From positions 71,218 through 135,217 of the forward strand of contig JBKPDF010000008.1 of NCBI GenBank assembly GCA_046727735.1: a stretch of 64,000 nt of DNA. Reading direction: 5' to 3'. Positions 1 through 7,654 of the stretch are shown here, piece by piece; position 1 is the stretch's first letter, and each line of letters starts with the position of its first letter. The position numbers and the translations under genes are program-made. The notes beneath the pieces were generated by a model. That model saw only the letters and a list, made by a program, of their open reading frames with translations. It searched no databases and was not told the origin of the DNA. The DNA comes from AP-16 sp046727735. Its GTDB lineage: Bacteria > Pseudomonadota > Alphaproteobacteria > Rhizobiales > Xanthobacteraceae.

Positions 1-640
1 ACGCGCCGTCGGTCGGCACCCGGCGTTGGCTCGGTTTGAAACCGACGATGCCGCACAGCGCGGCCGGAATCCGGGTCGAGCCTCCCGTATCGGTACCGAT
101 CGCGATTTCGCACATGCCGTCCGCGACCGCGACCGCAGCACCCGACGAGGAGCCGCCCGGAATGCGGCTGCGGTCGGCCGGATTGCCGGGCGTGCCGTAA
201 TGCGGATTGAGGCCGACGCCCGAGAACGCGAACTCGGTCATGTTGGTCTTGGCGAGGATCACGGCGCCGGCCGCCCGCAGCCGCCGGATCACCGGCGCAT
301 CGCGCTCGGCCGGCGGCGCCTGCGCCAGAAACGTCGAGCCCGCGCGGGTCGGCTCGCCCGCAACGTCGAACAGATCCTTGATGCTCACGATCGCGCCGTC
401 GAGCGGCCCGAGTGCGAGCCCGGCGCTTGCGCGCGCGTCGGCGGCGTCGGCCGCAACGCGCGCGGGTTGCGCATAGACGGTGAGACAGGCACGCGCGCCC
501 TCGCCTGCGGGGTCCGCGACGCGGGCGAGCGCCGCCTCCAAGCGCTCACGGGCCCCGCACTGCTCGATCGCGGCAGGGCCCGACTTGTTCGCCGCGACAC
601 GGTCCGATGCGCGCGGCCGCGATGCGCCGGATGCGCTCAT
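1..640 (-). CDS. Amidase signature family protein, C-terminus beyond the window edge
   Basis: Reading the minus strand from an ATG at 640 gives about 213 residues that run off the left edge. The amidase-signature core is visible: a catalytic-lysine motif (SIKDLFDVAG, about residue 80), a glycine/serine-rich stretch (GGSSSGAAVAVA) and the nucleophile segment GTDTGGSTRIPAA. Family members hydrolyse carboxamides to acid and ammonia through a Ser-cisSer-Lys triad. The substrate cannot be read from this fragment. It follows ureG by about 20 bases on the same strand, so it may be cotranscribed with urease and supply ammonia or feed amide nitrogen into the same pool (inference). A GatA or allophanate-hydrolase-like role cannot be excluded. 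Confidence 0.85.
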   Translation of the reverse strand, partial: MSASGASRPRASDRVAANKSGPAAIEQCGARERLEAALARVADPAGEGARACLTVYAQPARVAADAADARASAGLALGPLDGAIVSIKDLFDVAGEPTRAGSTFLAQAPPAERDAPVIRRLRAAGAVILAKTNMTEFAFSGVGLNPHYGTPGNPADRSRIPGGSSSGAAVAVADGMCEIAIGTDTGGSTRIPAALCGIVGFKPSQRRVPTDGA

Positions 641-662
641 GCTGCTGCCCTGTTGGCCGGGC

Positions 663-1283
663 TCACGAGACGCCGAGCCCGCCCCTTTCCTGGATGAACC
701 GTGCGATCGCGTCGATGCCGCGGCCAGCCTTCAGATCCGTGAACACGAAAGGCCGCGCGCCGCGCATGCGCTTGGCGTCGCGCTCCATCACTTCGAGCGA
801 GGCGCCGACATAGGGCGCGAGATCGATCTTGTTGATGACGAGGAGATCCGATCGGGTGATGCCCGGGCCGCCTTTCTGGGGAATCTTGTCGCCCGCCGCG
901 ACGTCGATCACGTAAATGGTCAAGTCGGCTAGCTCGGGCGAGAACGTCGCGGCGAGATTGTCGCCGCCCGACTCGATCAAGACCAGATCGAGCTCGGGAA
1001 ATTTTTGCCGCATCTCGGCGATCGCCGCGAGATTGATCGAGGCATCCTCGCGGATCGCGGTATGCGGACAGCCGCCGGTCTCGACCCCGGCGATGCGTTC
1101 GGCCGGCAGCGCGCCGGAGCGCACCAGATATTCGGCATCCCATTTGGTGTAGATGTCGTTGGTGATCGCGGCGATCTCGTAGCGCTCGCGCAGGCGCTTG
1201 CACAAGCAATCCATCAGCGCGGTCTTGCCCGATCCGACCGGGCCGCCGACGCCGACCCGCAGCGGTCCGTTCGGATGGGTCAT
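663..1283 (-). CDS. ureG: Urease accessory GTPase UreG
   Basis: A 206-residue SIMIBI-class GTPase that drives nickel insertion into urease together with UreD, UreF and UreE. The P-loop (GGPVGSGKTAL) lies at about residues 13-23. The family blocks EDASINL, ESGGDNLAATFSPELAD and VINKIDLAPYVG are all present. The ATG at 1283 (MTHPNG) gives the normal family length. A longer reading frame to 1334 would add 17 residues taken from a repeat element. It is the last recognisable urease gene of the cluster, separated from ureF by a 138-base inverted repeat. Confidence 0.97.
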   Translation of the reverse strand: MTHPNGPLRVGVGGPVGSGKTALMDCLCKRLRERYEIAAITNDIYTKWDAEYLVRSGALPAERIAGVETGGCPHTAIREDASINLAAIAEMRQKFPELDLVLIESGGDNLAATFSPELADLTIYVIDVAAGDKIPQKGGPGITRSDLLVINKIDLAPYVGASLEVMERDAKRMRGARPFVFTDLKAGRGIDAIARFIQERGGLGVS

Positions 1284-1299
1284 GGGCAGGATCCTTTCC

Positions 1300-1437
1300 G
1301 TAGCCCGGATGGAGCGGCGCGCCGCGCCGCGCAATCCGATGGCCGAAGGCTATCGTCCCCGCGAACGCGGGGACCTCGATCAGCAACCTCGGTCCCGGAT
1401 TATGCGCCTGCCAAGGCAGGCGCTCCATCCGGGGTAC
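1300..1437. repeat. Interspersed inverted-repeat element between ureF and ureG
   Basis: The outer arms at 1300-1316 (gtagcccggatggagcg) and 1421-1437 are inverted copies with one mismatch. A nested hairpin (gtccccgc-gaac-gcggggac) sits at 1354-1373. No coding potential was recognised. This palindromic type resembles the multicopy extragenic repeats of Bradyrhizobium-like genomes. It lies inside the transcription unit. Confidence 0.8.
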
Positions 1438-1448
1438 ACAGCCATGGC

Positions 1449-2285
1449 TCAGCTGCGGAACAGGCGCGTGTACTGGGTTTCGTGATGCTGGCTGGCGAGG
1501 TCGGCACGGAAGGAGGCTGCGCCCATCTCGTCCAACGAAGTCATCAGCGCGCGAGTCGCGGCCGCCGCGAGCAGCGGCTCGAGCGACGCGATGACGCGCT
1601 GCCCCTCGGTCTGCCCCAGCGGAATGAGCCGCACGCCGGCCGAGACGAAATTCGCCGCGAGCGCCTGCAAATAGCCGGCGAGCGCCGGCTCGAGCGGGAT
1701 GCCGTGGCCCGCCGCCGCGGCCGCGACCGCGACCGGATAGGCGTAAGGGCCCGGCCAAATTTCCGTGAGCCGATCGAGCGCCGCGCACGGCCAGGCGGCA
1801 CGCGTCACTTCCAGGAATGCGCCGCCTTGCCCGATTGTCTCCAAGTGCCGTTCCTTCGCGGGCGCGAATGCGGCGGCAAGCTCGGCGACGGCGCGCAGAC
1901 CCTCGTGGTCGCCTGCCGTTGCGGCGCGATGCGCATGCGCGAACAACACCGCGTCGCAAAAGGCGCCGCCCTCGCCGATCACGACCGCGAGCCAGGCGGC
2001 GAGCGCGTCGGCATTTCTCACGTCGCCGGCCTCGACTGCCCATTCGAGCCCGCTCGAATAGGAGAAAGCACCGACCGGATAGGCCGGCGAGAGCCAGGCC
2101 ATCAGCCGATAAAGCGCGGCCGGCGCGACTCCCGGCCCTGCATGCTCCTGCGAAGCAGCGGGCTCTCCCTCCGCATACTCGGGCGATTCAGCGGCATTCT
2201 CTCTCCCCGGCGGGGAGAGGGGAAGCGCGCCTGCGGCAGACGCATCGAAACCAACCGCACGCCGGCGTTTGCTTTCACGGCTCAT
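1449..2285 (-). CDS. ureF: Urease accessory protein UreF with an extended N-terminus
   Basis: UreF bridges UreD and UreG in the nickel-loading complex. The core begins around residue 55 with LYRLMAWLSPAYPVGAFSYS and continues through the SSGLEWAVE block to the C-terminus. The ORF is about 278 residues, longer than the usual 220-240. The extra N-terminal part (residues 1-50, SRESKRRR then low-complexity sequence) is encoded partly by a perfect palindrome at 2201-2219, a repeat type otherwise intergenic in this window. The chosen ATG at 2285 overlaps the ureE stop by 11 bases. No in-frame start was found closer to the conserved core, so the repeat appears to have been absorbed into the reading frame. 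Confidence 0.9.
   Translation of the reverse strand: MSRESKRRRAVGFDASAAGALPLSPPGRENAAESPEYAEGEPAASQEHAGPGVAPAALYRLMAWLSPAYPVGAFSYSSGLEWAVEAGDVRNADALAAWLAVVIGEGGAFCDAVLFAHAHRAATAGDHEGLRAVAELAAAFAPAKERHLETIGQGGAFLEVTRAAWPCAALDRLTEIWPGPYAYPVAVAAAAAGHGIPLEPALAGYLQALAANFVSAGVRLIPLGQTEGQRVIASLEPLLAAAATRALMTSLDEMGAASFRADLASQHHETQYTRLFRS
2201..2219. repeat. Short palindromic repeat inside the ureF 5' coding region
   Basis: ctctccccg-g-cggggagag is a perfect 9-base inverted repeat with a one-base centre. The same CTCTCCCC/GGGGAGAG core recurs between genes at about 6742, 6870, 15880, 15980, 17480, 17570 and 63901. Here it is translated as part of the nonconserved UreF leader. Confidence 0.8.
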
Positions 2286-2826
2286 GTTCGTGATCCGCGT
2301 GAGCGTGGGCACCGTCTTCTTGATCGGCATGAGTATGGCCGTGTTCATGTGCGTGATCGTGGTCGTGAGCATGCGCGGCCGGCGCATGGGCGTGGGCGCC
2401 GGATTCCGGATCGAACGGCGCTTCGATCGCCGTGAGTTTTGCGCCGAGCCCCGCGACCATTTGCTCGAGCACGGGATCGCGGCGGATCCGCAGCTTGCCG
2501 GAAAGAATCTGCACCTGAGTATGGCGATTGCCGAGATGCCAGGCGAGCCGCGCGAGATCGGGCGGCGTTTTGGCCTCGATCTCGACCAACGGCTCGGGCT
2601 TTCCAGCGACGCTCACGATCGCGCCGTCGTCGAGCACGAGACCGTCGCCGTCTTTGAGCGCCACCGCGCGGTCGAGGTCGAGTAGAAATTGCGTGCCGCG
2701 CTCGCCGGTGAGCACGATGCGGCGGCGATGCCGCTCGTCCGCGTCGAGCACGACGCGGTCGACCGCACCGCTCGCGTCGAAACTTCTCGCGGGCAGGACC
2801 TTCGTTGCTCGCCGCATGCCGATCAC
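2275..2826 (-). CDS. ureE: Urease accessory nickel-binding protein UreE
   Basis: A 183-residue nickel metallochaperone that delivers Ni2+ to the UreDFG complex. The N-terminal peptide-binding-like domain (residues 1-70) and the metal-binding domain with LAWHLGNRHTQVQI (about 95-108) are clear. The last 40 residues are a His/Asp-rich tail (repeated HAHA, HDHDHAHEHGH, ending HEHEP), the usual nickel store. It lies downstream of ureC after a repeat-filled gap of about 150 bases and overlaps the start of ureF. Confidence 0.96.
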   Translation of the reverse strand: MIGMRRATKVLPARSFDASGAVDRVVLDADERHRRRIVLTGERGTQFLLDLDRAVALKDGDGLVLDDGAIVSVAGKPEPLVEIEAKTPPDLARLAWHLGNRHTQVQILSGKLRIRRDPVLEQMVAGLGAKLTAIEAPFDPESGAHAHAPAAHAHDHDHAHEHGHTHADQEDGAHAHADHEHEP

Positions 2827-2852
2827 CTCATTCGCGAAACGCTGCTCTCACG

Positions 2853-2955
2853 TCGTCGTCCCGGCCAAGCGAGCGAAGCGAGCGCGAGCCGGGACCCATG
2901 ATCTCATCCATCGATGCGACCGTGGTCATGGGTCCCCGCTTGCGCGGGGACGACC
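2853..2955. repeat. Interspersed palindromic repeat between ureE and ureC
   Basis: An imperfect inverted repeat. Outer arms gtcgtcccggcc/ggggacgac and inner arms gccgggacccatga/tcatgggtccccgc surround a short centre. The gcgagcgaagcgagcg segment is shared with repeats at about 5434 and 43121. No gene lies in this gap. Confidence 0.75.
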
Positions 2956-2979
2956 AGGCTGCTTCGACCGGCGTTCCGC

Positions 2980-4689
2980 TCAAAACAAAAAGTAGCGCTG
3001 CGCCATCGGCAGCACCTCGGCGGGCGCGCAGGTCAGAAGCTCGCCATCGGCCCTGACCTCGTAGGTCTCCGGGTCGACTTCGATCGCCGGCGTCGCCGCA
3101 TTGTGCACCATATGTTTCTTGCCGAGCTTGCGCGTGTTCGCGACCGCAACGAGCTTCTTCTCGATGCCGAGTTTTTGGCCGACGTCGCGGTCGAGCGCAG
3201 CCTGCGAGACGAAGATCAGCGAGCTTGCGGTCGCCGCCTTGCCGTACGCGCCGAACATCGGCCGATAATGCACCGGCTGCGGGGTCGGGATCGAGGCGTT
3301 CGGATCGCCCATCAGGGCCGCAGCGATCGTGCCGCCCTTGATGACTAGATCGGGCTTCACTCCGAAGAACGCCGGCGACCACAGCACGAGATCCGCGAGC
3401 TTTCCTTTCTCGACCGAGCCGATGTGCTTCGCCACGCCCTGCGCGATCGCGGGATTGATGGTGTATTTGGCGAGATAGCGCTTGACCCGCGTGTTGTCGT
3501 TATCGCCCTTCTCTTCCTTCAGCCGCCCGCGCTGGCGCTTCATCTTGTCGGCGGTCTGCCAGGTGCGGAGGATCACTTCGCCGATGCGGCCCATCGCCTG
3601 GCTGTCGGAAGACATCATCGAGAGCGCGCCGAGATCGTGCAGAATGTCCTCGGCCGCAATGGTCTCCTTGCGGATGCGGCTTTCGGCGAATGCCAGATCC
3701 TCGGCGATCGCCGGATCGAGGTGATGGCACACCATGAGCATGTCGAGATGCTCGTCGATGGTGTTGCGCGTGAACGGTCGGGTCGGGTTGGTCGAGGACG
3801 GCAGCACGTTCGCAAGCCCGGCGACCTTGATGATGTCCGGCGCGTGCCCGCCGCCTGCGCCTTCGGTGTGGAAGGCGTGGATGGTGCGACCCTTGAACGC
3901 GGCGATCGTGTCCTCGACGAAGCCGGATTCGTTGAGCGTATCGGTGTGGATCATCACCTGGATGTCGTAGCGGTCCGCGACCGAGAGGCAGCAGTCGATG
4001 GCGGCCGGCGTGGTTCCCCAGTCTTCGTGCAGCTTCAGCGAGCAGGCGCCGGCCTCGATCATCTCTTCGAGCGCTGCGGGCAGGGAAGCGTTGCCCTTGC
4101 CGGAAAAGCCGAGGTTGATCGGGAACGCATCGGCGGCCTGGATCATCCGGCCGATGTGCCACGGGCCCGCCGTGCAGGTCGTCGCCTTGGTGCCCTCTGC
4201 CGGGCCGGTGCCGCCGCCGAGCACCGAGGTGATGCCGGCCATCAGCGCCTCCTCGATCTGCTGCGGGCAGATGAAATGGATGTGCGAATCGAAGCCGCCT
4301 GCCGTGAGGATCTTGCCTTCGCCGGCGATCGCCTCGGTACCGGGTCCGATCACGATCGAAACATCGGGCTGTACGTCGGGATTGCCGGCCTTGCCGATCG
4401 CGGCGATGCGGCCGTCGGCTAGCCCGACGTCAGCTTTGACGATGCCCCAATGGTCGAGGATCAGCGCATTGGTGATCACGGTGTCGACCGCGCCTGCGGC
4501 GTTCGCGACCTGGCTCTGTCCCATGCCGTCGCGGACCACCTTGCCGCCGCCGAATTTCACCTCCTCGCCGTAGGTGGTGAAATCCTGCTCGACCTCGATG
4601 ACGAGGACGGTGTCGGCGAGCCGCACCTTGTCGCCGGTGGTGGGCCCGAACATGTCGGCATAGACGCGTCTTGCGATCAGCTTGGCCAT
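2980..4689 (-). CDS. ureC: Urease alpha subunit (catalytic)
   Basis: A 569-residue catalytic subunit that hydrolyses urea to ammonia and carbamate at a dinickel site. All expected ligands are visible: H136 and H138 (SHIHF), the carbamylated lysine K219 (SLKLHEDWG), H221, H248, H274 (HAFHTEGAGGGH), the flap C321-H322 (MVCHHLD) and D362 (MSSDSQAMGR). The length is exactly that of the family. A GFA-domain gene separates it from ureB, with only 13 bases between that gene's stop and the ureC start. ATG 4689 (MAKLIAR) is the standard start. Confidence 0.98.
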   Translation of the reverse strand: MAKLIARRVYADMFGPTTGDKVRLADTVLVIEVEQDFTTYGEEVKFGGGKVVRDGMGQSQVANAAGAVDTVITNALILDHWGIVKADVGLADGRIAAIGKAGNPDVQPDVSIVIGPGTEAIAGEGKILTAGGFDSHIHFICPQQIEEALMAGITSVLGGGTGPAEGTKATTCTAGPWHIGRMIQAADAFPINLGFSGKGNASLPAALEEMIEAGACSLKLHEDWGTTPAAIDCCLSVADRYDIQVMIHTDTLNESGFVEDTIAAFKGRTIHAFHTEGAGGGHAPDIIKVAGLANVLPSSTNPTRPFTRNTIDEHLDMLMVCHHLDPAIAEDLAFAESRIRKETIAAEDILHDLGALSMMSSDSQAMGRIGEVILRTWQTADKMKRQRGRLKEEKGDNDNTRVKRYLAKYTINPAIAQGVAKHIGSVEKGKLADLVLWSPAFFGVKPDLVIKGGTIAAALMGDPNASIPTPQPVHYRPMFGAYGKAATASSLIFVSQAALDRDVGQKLGIEKKLVAVANTRKLGKKHMVHNAATPAIEVDPETYEVRADGELLTCAPAEVLPMAQRYFLF

Positions 4690-4702
4690 TGCGGTTCTCG
4701 TC

Positions 4703-5056
4703 TCAGCGGCTGCGGCCGTCTACTCGCTTGATCTTCAGGCTAGCCAAATCGATATCGTCCAGACAGCGCACATTGACTGCCACCATCTCGCGGCCATCCG
4801 GACCTTTGCCGCTGGCGAATGATTGGACGCCGCATGTGGAACAGAAGCGATGATGGACAATGTGCTTGTTGAACTGATAATCGCTCGTCGCGTCTTCACC
4901 CGCTAGCATCCGGAAATTTTCCACGGGCGCGAACGTAAGCAGCAAGCCGAGTCTCTGGCAGCGAGAACAATTGCACGATACGACTTCGCCGATTTCAGCG
5001 GTGAGCTGATAGCGAACTTTGCCGCATTGGCAACCGCCGGTATAGCTTTGCTGCAT
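4703..5056 (-). CDS. GFA-family (CENP-V/GFA) zinc-binding protein inside the urease operon
   Basis: A 117-residue single-domain protein. Zinc-ligand cysteine clusters match the GFA fold: GGCQCGKVRY at residues 8-17, CNCSRCQ at about 28-34 and HHRFCSTCG at about 68-76. The family is named for glutathione-dependent formaldehyde-activating enzyme, but most small members have no proven reaction. A GGGAGGA ribosome site sits five bases before ATG 5056. It lies in the same direction between ureB (50-base gap) and ureC (13-base gap), so it must be cotranscribed with them. It is not one of the known urease accessory proteins. Confidence 0.88.
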   Translation of the reverse strand: MQQSYTGGCQCGKVRYQLTAEIGEVVSCNCSRCQRLGLLLTFAPVENFRMLAGEDATSDYQFNKHIVHHRFCSTCGVQSFASGKGPDGREMVAVNVRCLDDIDLASLKIKRVDGRSR

Positions 5057-5106
5057 TGGTTCCTCCCGATCGGTGTTTTTGGGGCAAGGTCAGCCGGAGC
5101 GGCGGA

Positions 5107-5412
5107 TCAAAGGCTGCCCATGATTTGCTGGCGGAATCCGTAGATCTTCCGTTCCCCCGCGAAAGCGACTAGCGCCACCTCCCGGGTTTGCCCGGGCTCG
5201 AACCGCACCGCGGTGCCGGCTGCGATGTCGAGGCGCATGCCGCGCGCCTTTGCACGGTCGAACGCGAGCGCCGGATTGGTCTCGAAGAAATGATAGTGCG
5301 AGCCGACCTGGATCGGCCGATCGCCGGTGTTGGTGACGGAGAGCTTCACGCCGGCGCGGCCGGCATTGAGTGTGATGTCGCCGTCCTTCGTGATGATTTC
5401 GCCGGGGATCAT
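5107..5412 (-). CDS. ureB: Urease beta subunit
   Basis: A 101-residue structural subunit. It starts MIPGEIITKDGDI and carries the family core TNTGDRPIQVGSHYHFFE and LDIAAGTAVRFEPG, ending KIYGFRQQIMGSL. It forms the (alpha-beta-gamma)3 urease with UreC and UreA. It is separate from ureA, as in most proteobacteria, with a repeat element filling the 139-base gap. Confidence 0.98.
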   Translation of the reverse strand: MIPGEIITKDGDITLNAGRAGVKLSVTNTGDRPIQVGSHYHFFETNPALAFDRAKARGMRLDIAAGTAVRFEPGQTREVALVAFAGERKIYGFRQQIMGSL

Positions 5413-5433
5413 GGGGGCTCCGTCAGCTCGAAG

Positions 5434-5531
5434 TCGTCGTTCCGGGGCGCCGCGCAGCGGCGAGCCCGGAACCCATGCTCACGGCCCGTGCACATGGATT
5501 CCGGCACTCGCTTCGCTCGGCCGGAATGACG
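5434..5531. repeat. Interspersed palindromic repeat between ureB and ureA
   Basis: cgtcgttccgg on the left pairs with ccggaatgacg on the right, around inner copies of cggaacccatg and catggattccgg. The segment cactcgcttcgctcgg near the right end resembles the elements at 2853 and 43121. No coding content was recognised. Confidence 0.78.
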
Positions 5532-5551
5532 AGTGAGGAAAGTTAGGAGAA

Positions 5552-5854
5552 TCATCGGATCGGGTGGTGAACGGTCACGAGCTTGGTCCCGTCCGGGAAC
5601 GTGGCTTCGACCTGGATGTCGTGGATCATTTCCGCAATGCCGTCCATCACCTGGGCGCGGGTGAGCACGCCGGCTCCGGCTGCCATCAGCTCGGCGACGC
5701 TGTTGCCGTCGCGCGCACCTTCCAGGATGAAGTCCGTGATCAGCGCCACCGCCTCCGGATGGTTGAGCTTGACGCCGCGCTCGAGCCTGCGCCGCGCGAC
5801 CACCGCGGCCATGGCGATCAGAAGCTTGTCCTTTTCGCGCGGCGTGAGATTCAT
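5552..5854 (-). CDS. ureA: Urease gamma subunit
   Basis: A 100-residue subunit with the canonical start MNLTPREKDKLLIAMAA, the LNHPEAVALI segment and the terminal VTVHHPIR. The ATG at 5854 is preferred over an in-frame GTG one codon upstream because it restores the family start and length. It follows ureD by 12 bases. Confidence 0.98.
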   Translation of the reverse strand: MNLTPREKDKLLIAMAAVVARRRLERGVKLNHPEAVALITDFILEGARDGNSVAELMAAGAGVLTRAQVMDGIAEMIHDIQVEATFPDGTKLVTVHHPIR

Positions 5855-5866
5855 CACGAATTCCCG

Positions 5867-6694
5867 TCAGTTGAGCCAGAGCCGCGGCAAGCGGCCGCCG
5901 CGCAGCAGCATCAGCAGCGCCAGGAGATCCCGGCGCAGCATTTCGCCGGTTTGTGCGACGAGCCGCGCGAGCGCGAACCCGTTCCACGCCGAGATGCCGA
6001 CCTCCCCGCAATAGGCGTGCGCGCGCACGGAATTCACCAGGGCATCATCGCCGGGGACGACCAACACGCTCGCGACCGCGGCCCCGCCGGCCGCACAAGC
6101 GGGCTTTGCCAGCGTCTCGGCCACGGCTCCTTCCAACCGCATCGCATCGGCGAACAGCAGCCGGCCGTCACGCCGCACGCGCCAGCGGTCGAGAACGCGC
6201 CCGGTGCGCAGGATTTCGCCCATGCCGGCGCGCCCGAACACCATCGCCTCGGCGAGCAACAGCCGCGCATCGCCCTCGAGCTCGACATCGATCGAGCGCG
6301 CCATGCACGCGCCGTCGAACACGATGGTTTCCTGCGGCAGCCAAGCAAACTCCGCTTTATTGGCCACCGCGAGCCTGACGCGCAGGCAGGCGTCGGGACC
6401 GAGCGAGCGATAGATCTTCTCGGCTGCCGCCCCGGTCACGACCACCCGCGCGGCCGCGCGGGCCGCGACCGCGATGTCGAGCTCGTCGCCCCCGGCAATC
6501 CCGCCGGCGGTGTTGACGAGCACCGCTTCGAGCTCGGTGGCGTCGGCGCGCGGGAAGCGCACGCGCAGGGAGCCCTCTTCGCGCACGCGCGCCGGCCGGC
6601 TCGGGCCTTCGCCCGCCTCGACCTCGACCGCGACGCGGCTCGATGCGCGATTCGCGGCAAACACGCGATCCTGTGCTTGAATGGCGGCCGTCAC
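5867..6694 (-). CDS. ureD: Urease accessory protein UreD
   Basis: A 275-residue scaffold that holds apo-urease during nickel insertion. Family blocks LVNTAGGIAGGDELDI, ITGAAAEKIYRS-like VVTGAAAEKIYRS, LPQETIVFDGA and the C-terminal RDLLALLMLLRGGRLPRLWLN are clear. The GTG at 6694 is chosen because AGAGGA lies about seven bases upstream. The longer frame to 6754 runs into a palindromic repeat. It is the first ure gene after urtE. Confidence 0.95.
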   Translation of the reverse strand: MTAAIQAQDRVFAANRASSRVAVEVEAGEGPSRPARVREEGSLRVRFPRADATELEAVLVNTAGGIAGGDELDIAVAARAAARVVVTGAAAEKIYRSLGPDACLRVRLAVANKAEFAWLPQETIVFDGACMARSIDVELEGDARLLLAEAMVFGRAGMGEILRTGRVLDRWRVRRDGRLLFADAMRLEGAVAETLAKPACAAGGAAVASVLVVPGDDALVNSVRAHAYCGEVGISAWNGFALARLVAQTGEMLRRDLLALLMLLRGGRLPRLWLN

Positions 6695-6734
6695 TCCGGA
6701 TCCTCTAAGATTGTTGCCAAAGCGGACCAGCGGA

Positions 6735-6900
6735 GGCGCTTCCCCTCTCCCCAATGTGGGAGAGGGTGGTCCGAGCCGAAGGCGAGGACCGGGTGAGGGG
6801 TTTTGCTCTGATGCGTTTGCAAGTTACCCCTCACCCGGCTCGTCGCTCGCTCACGCTCGCAACGAGCCACCCTCTCCCACAAGGGGAGAGGGAAAGCGCG
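6735..6900. repeat. Composite palindromic repeat between urtE and ureD
   Basis: Two hairpins, one near 6742-6766 (cctctccccaatgtgggagagg) and one near 6869-6892 (cctctcccacaaggggagagg), flank an inner inverted pair gggtgagggg/cccctcaccc. This makes a nested symmetric element of about 165 bases. Copies of the same architecture occur at 15876, 17478, 24073 and 63901. It separates the transporter half from the urease half of the unit and could form a stem-loop in the mRNA. Confidence 0.85.
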
Positions 6901-6953
6901 TTTGCCGCTCGGTTTCGCAACAATCCCACAAAGGAGGAGGTGTTCAAGAAAAT

Positions 6954-7649
6954 TCACAGCGCCAGCGCGCGGCGTAGCGCCGCCTCGTCCATGTCATCGC
7001 GCTCGCAGCGGTAGACGATCGCGCCCCGCTCCATGACGGCGAAATGATCGCCGAGCTCGCGGGCGAAGTCGAGATACTGCTCGACCAGCACGATGGCGAT
7101 GCAGCCGAGGTTGCGCAGATAGCCGATGGCGCGCCCGATGTCCTTGATGATCGACGGCTGGATGCCTTCGGTCGGCTCGTCGAGCAGCAACAGGCGCGGC
7201 TGCATCACCATCGCGCGGCCGATCGCGAGCTGCTGCTGCTGCCCGCCGGAGAGATCGCCGCCGCGCCGGCGCAGCATGGTCTGCAGCACCGGAAACAGCG
7301 AGAACACGTCGTCGGGAATTGTCCGCTCGTCGCGTTTGAGTGGAGCAAAGCCGGTCTCGAGATTCTCCTGGACCGTGAGCAGCGGAAAGATCTCGCGGCC
7401 TTGCGGCACGTAGCCGATGCCGCGCCGCGCCCGCTCGTCGGGCTTGAGCCGGCTGATCTCGGCGCCTTCCCAGCGGATCGAGCCGCGGCTCACCGCGTGC
7501 TGGCCGACGAGCGCGCGCAGCAGGCTGGTCTTGCCGACGCCGTTGCGGCCGAGCACGCAGGTCACCTTGCCGGGCTGCGCGCGCAGCGACACCGCGCGCA
7601 GCGCCTGCGCGGCGCCGTAATGCAGATCGATTCCCTCGACTTCGAGCAT
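6954..7649 (-). CDS. urtE: Urea ABC transporter ATP-binding protein UrtE
   Basis: A 231-residue ATPase of the branched-chain (HAAT/LivF) type. It has Walker A GRNGVGKTS (residues 36-44), signature LSGGQQQQLAIGRAM, Walker B LLLLDEPTEGIQPS and switch VEQYLDFA. The order urtABCDE and the fit to the UrtE subgroup make urea the expected substrate. ATG 7649 (MLEVEGIDLHYG) is used; the open frame further upstream overlaps urtD in another phase and is not coding. Confidence 0.96.
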   Translation of the reverse strand: MLEVEGIDLHYGAAQALRAVSLRAQPGKVTCVLGRNGVGKTSLLRALVGQHAVSRGSIRWEGAEISRLKPDERARRGIGYVPQGREIFPLLTVQENLETGFAPLKRDERTIPDDVFSLFPVLQTMLRRRGGDLSGGQQQQLAIGRAMVMQPRLLLLDEPTEGIQPSIIKDIGRAIGYLRNLGCIAIVLVEQYLDFARELGDHFAVMERGAIVYRCERDDMDEAALRRALAL

Positions 7650-7654
7650 GCGCC

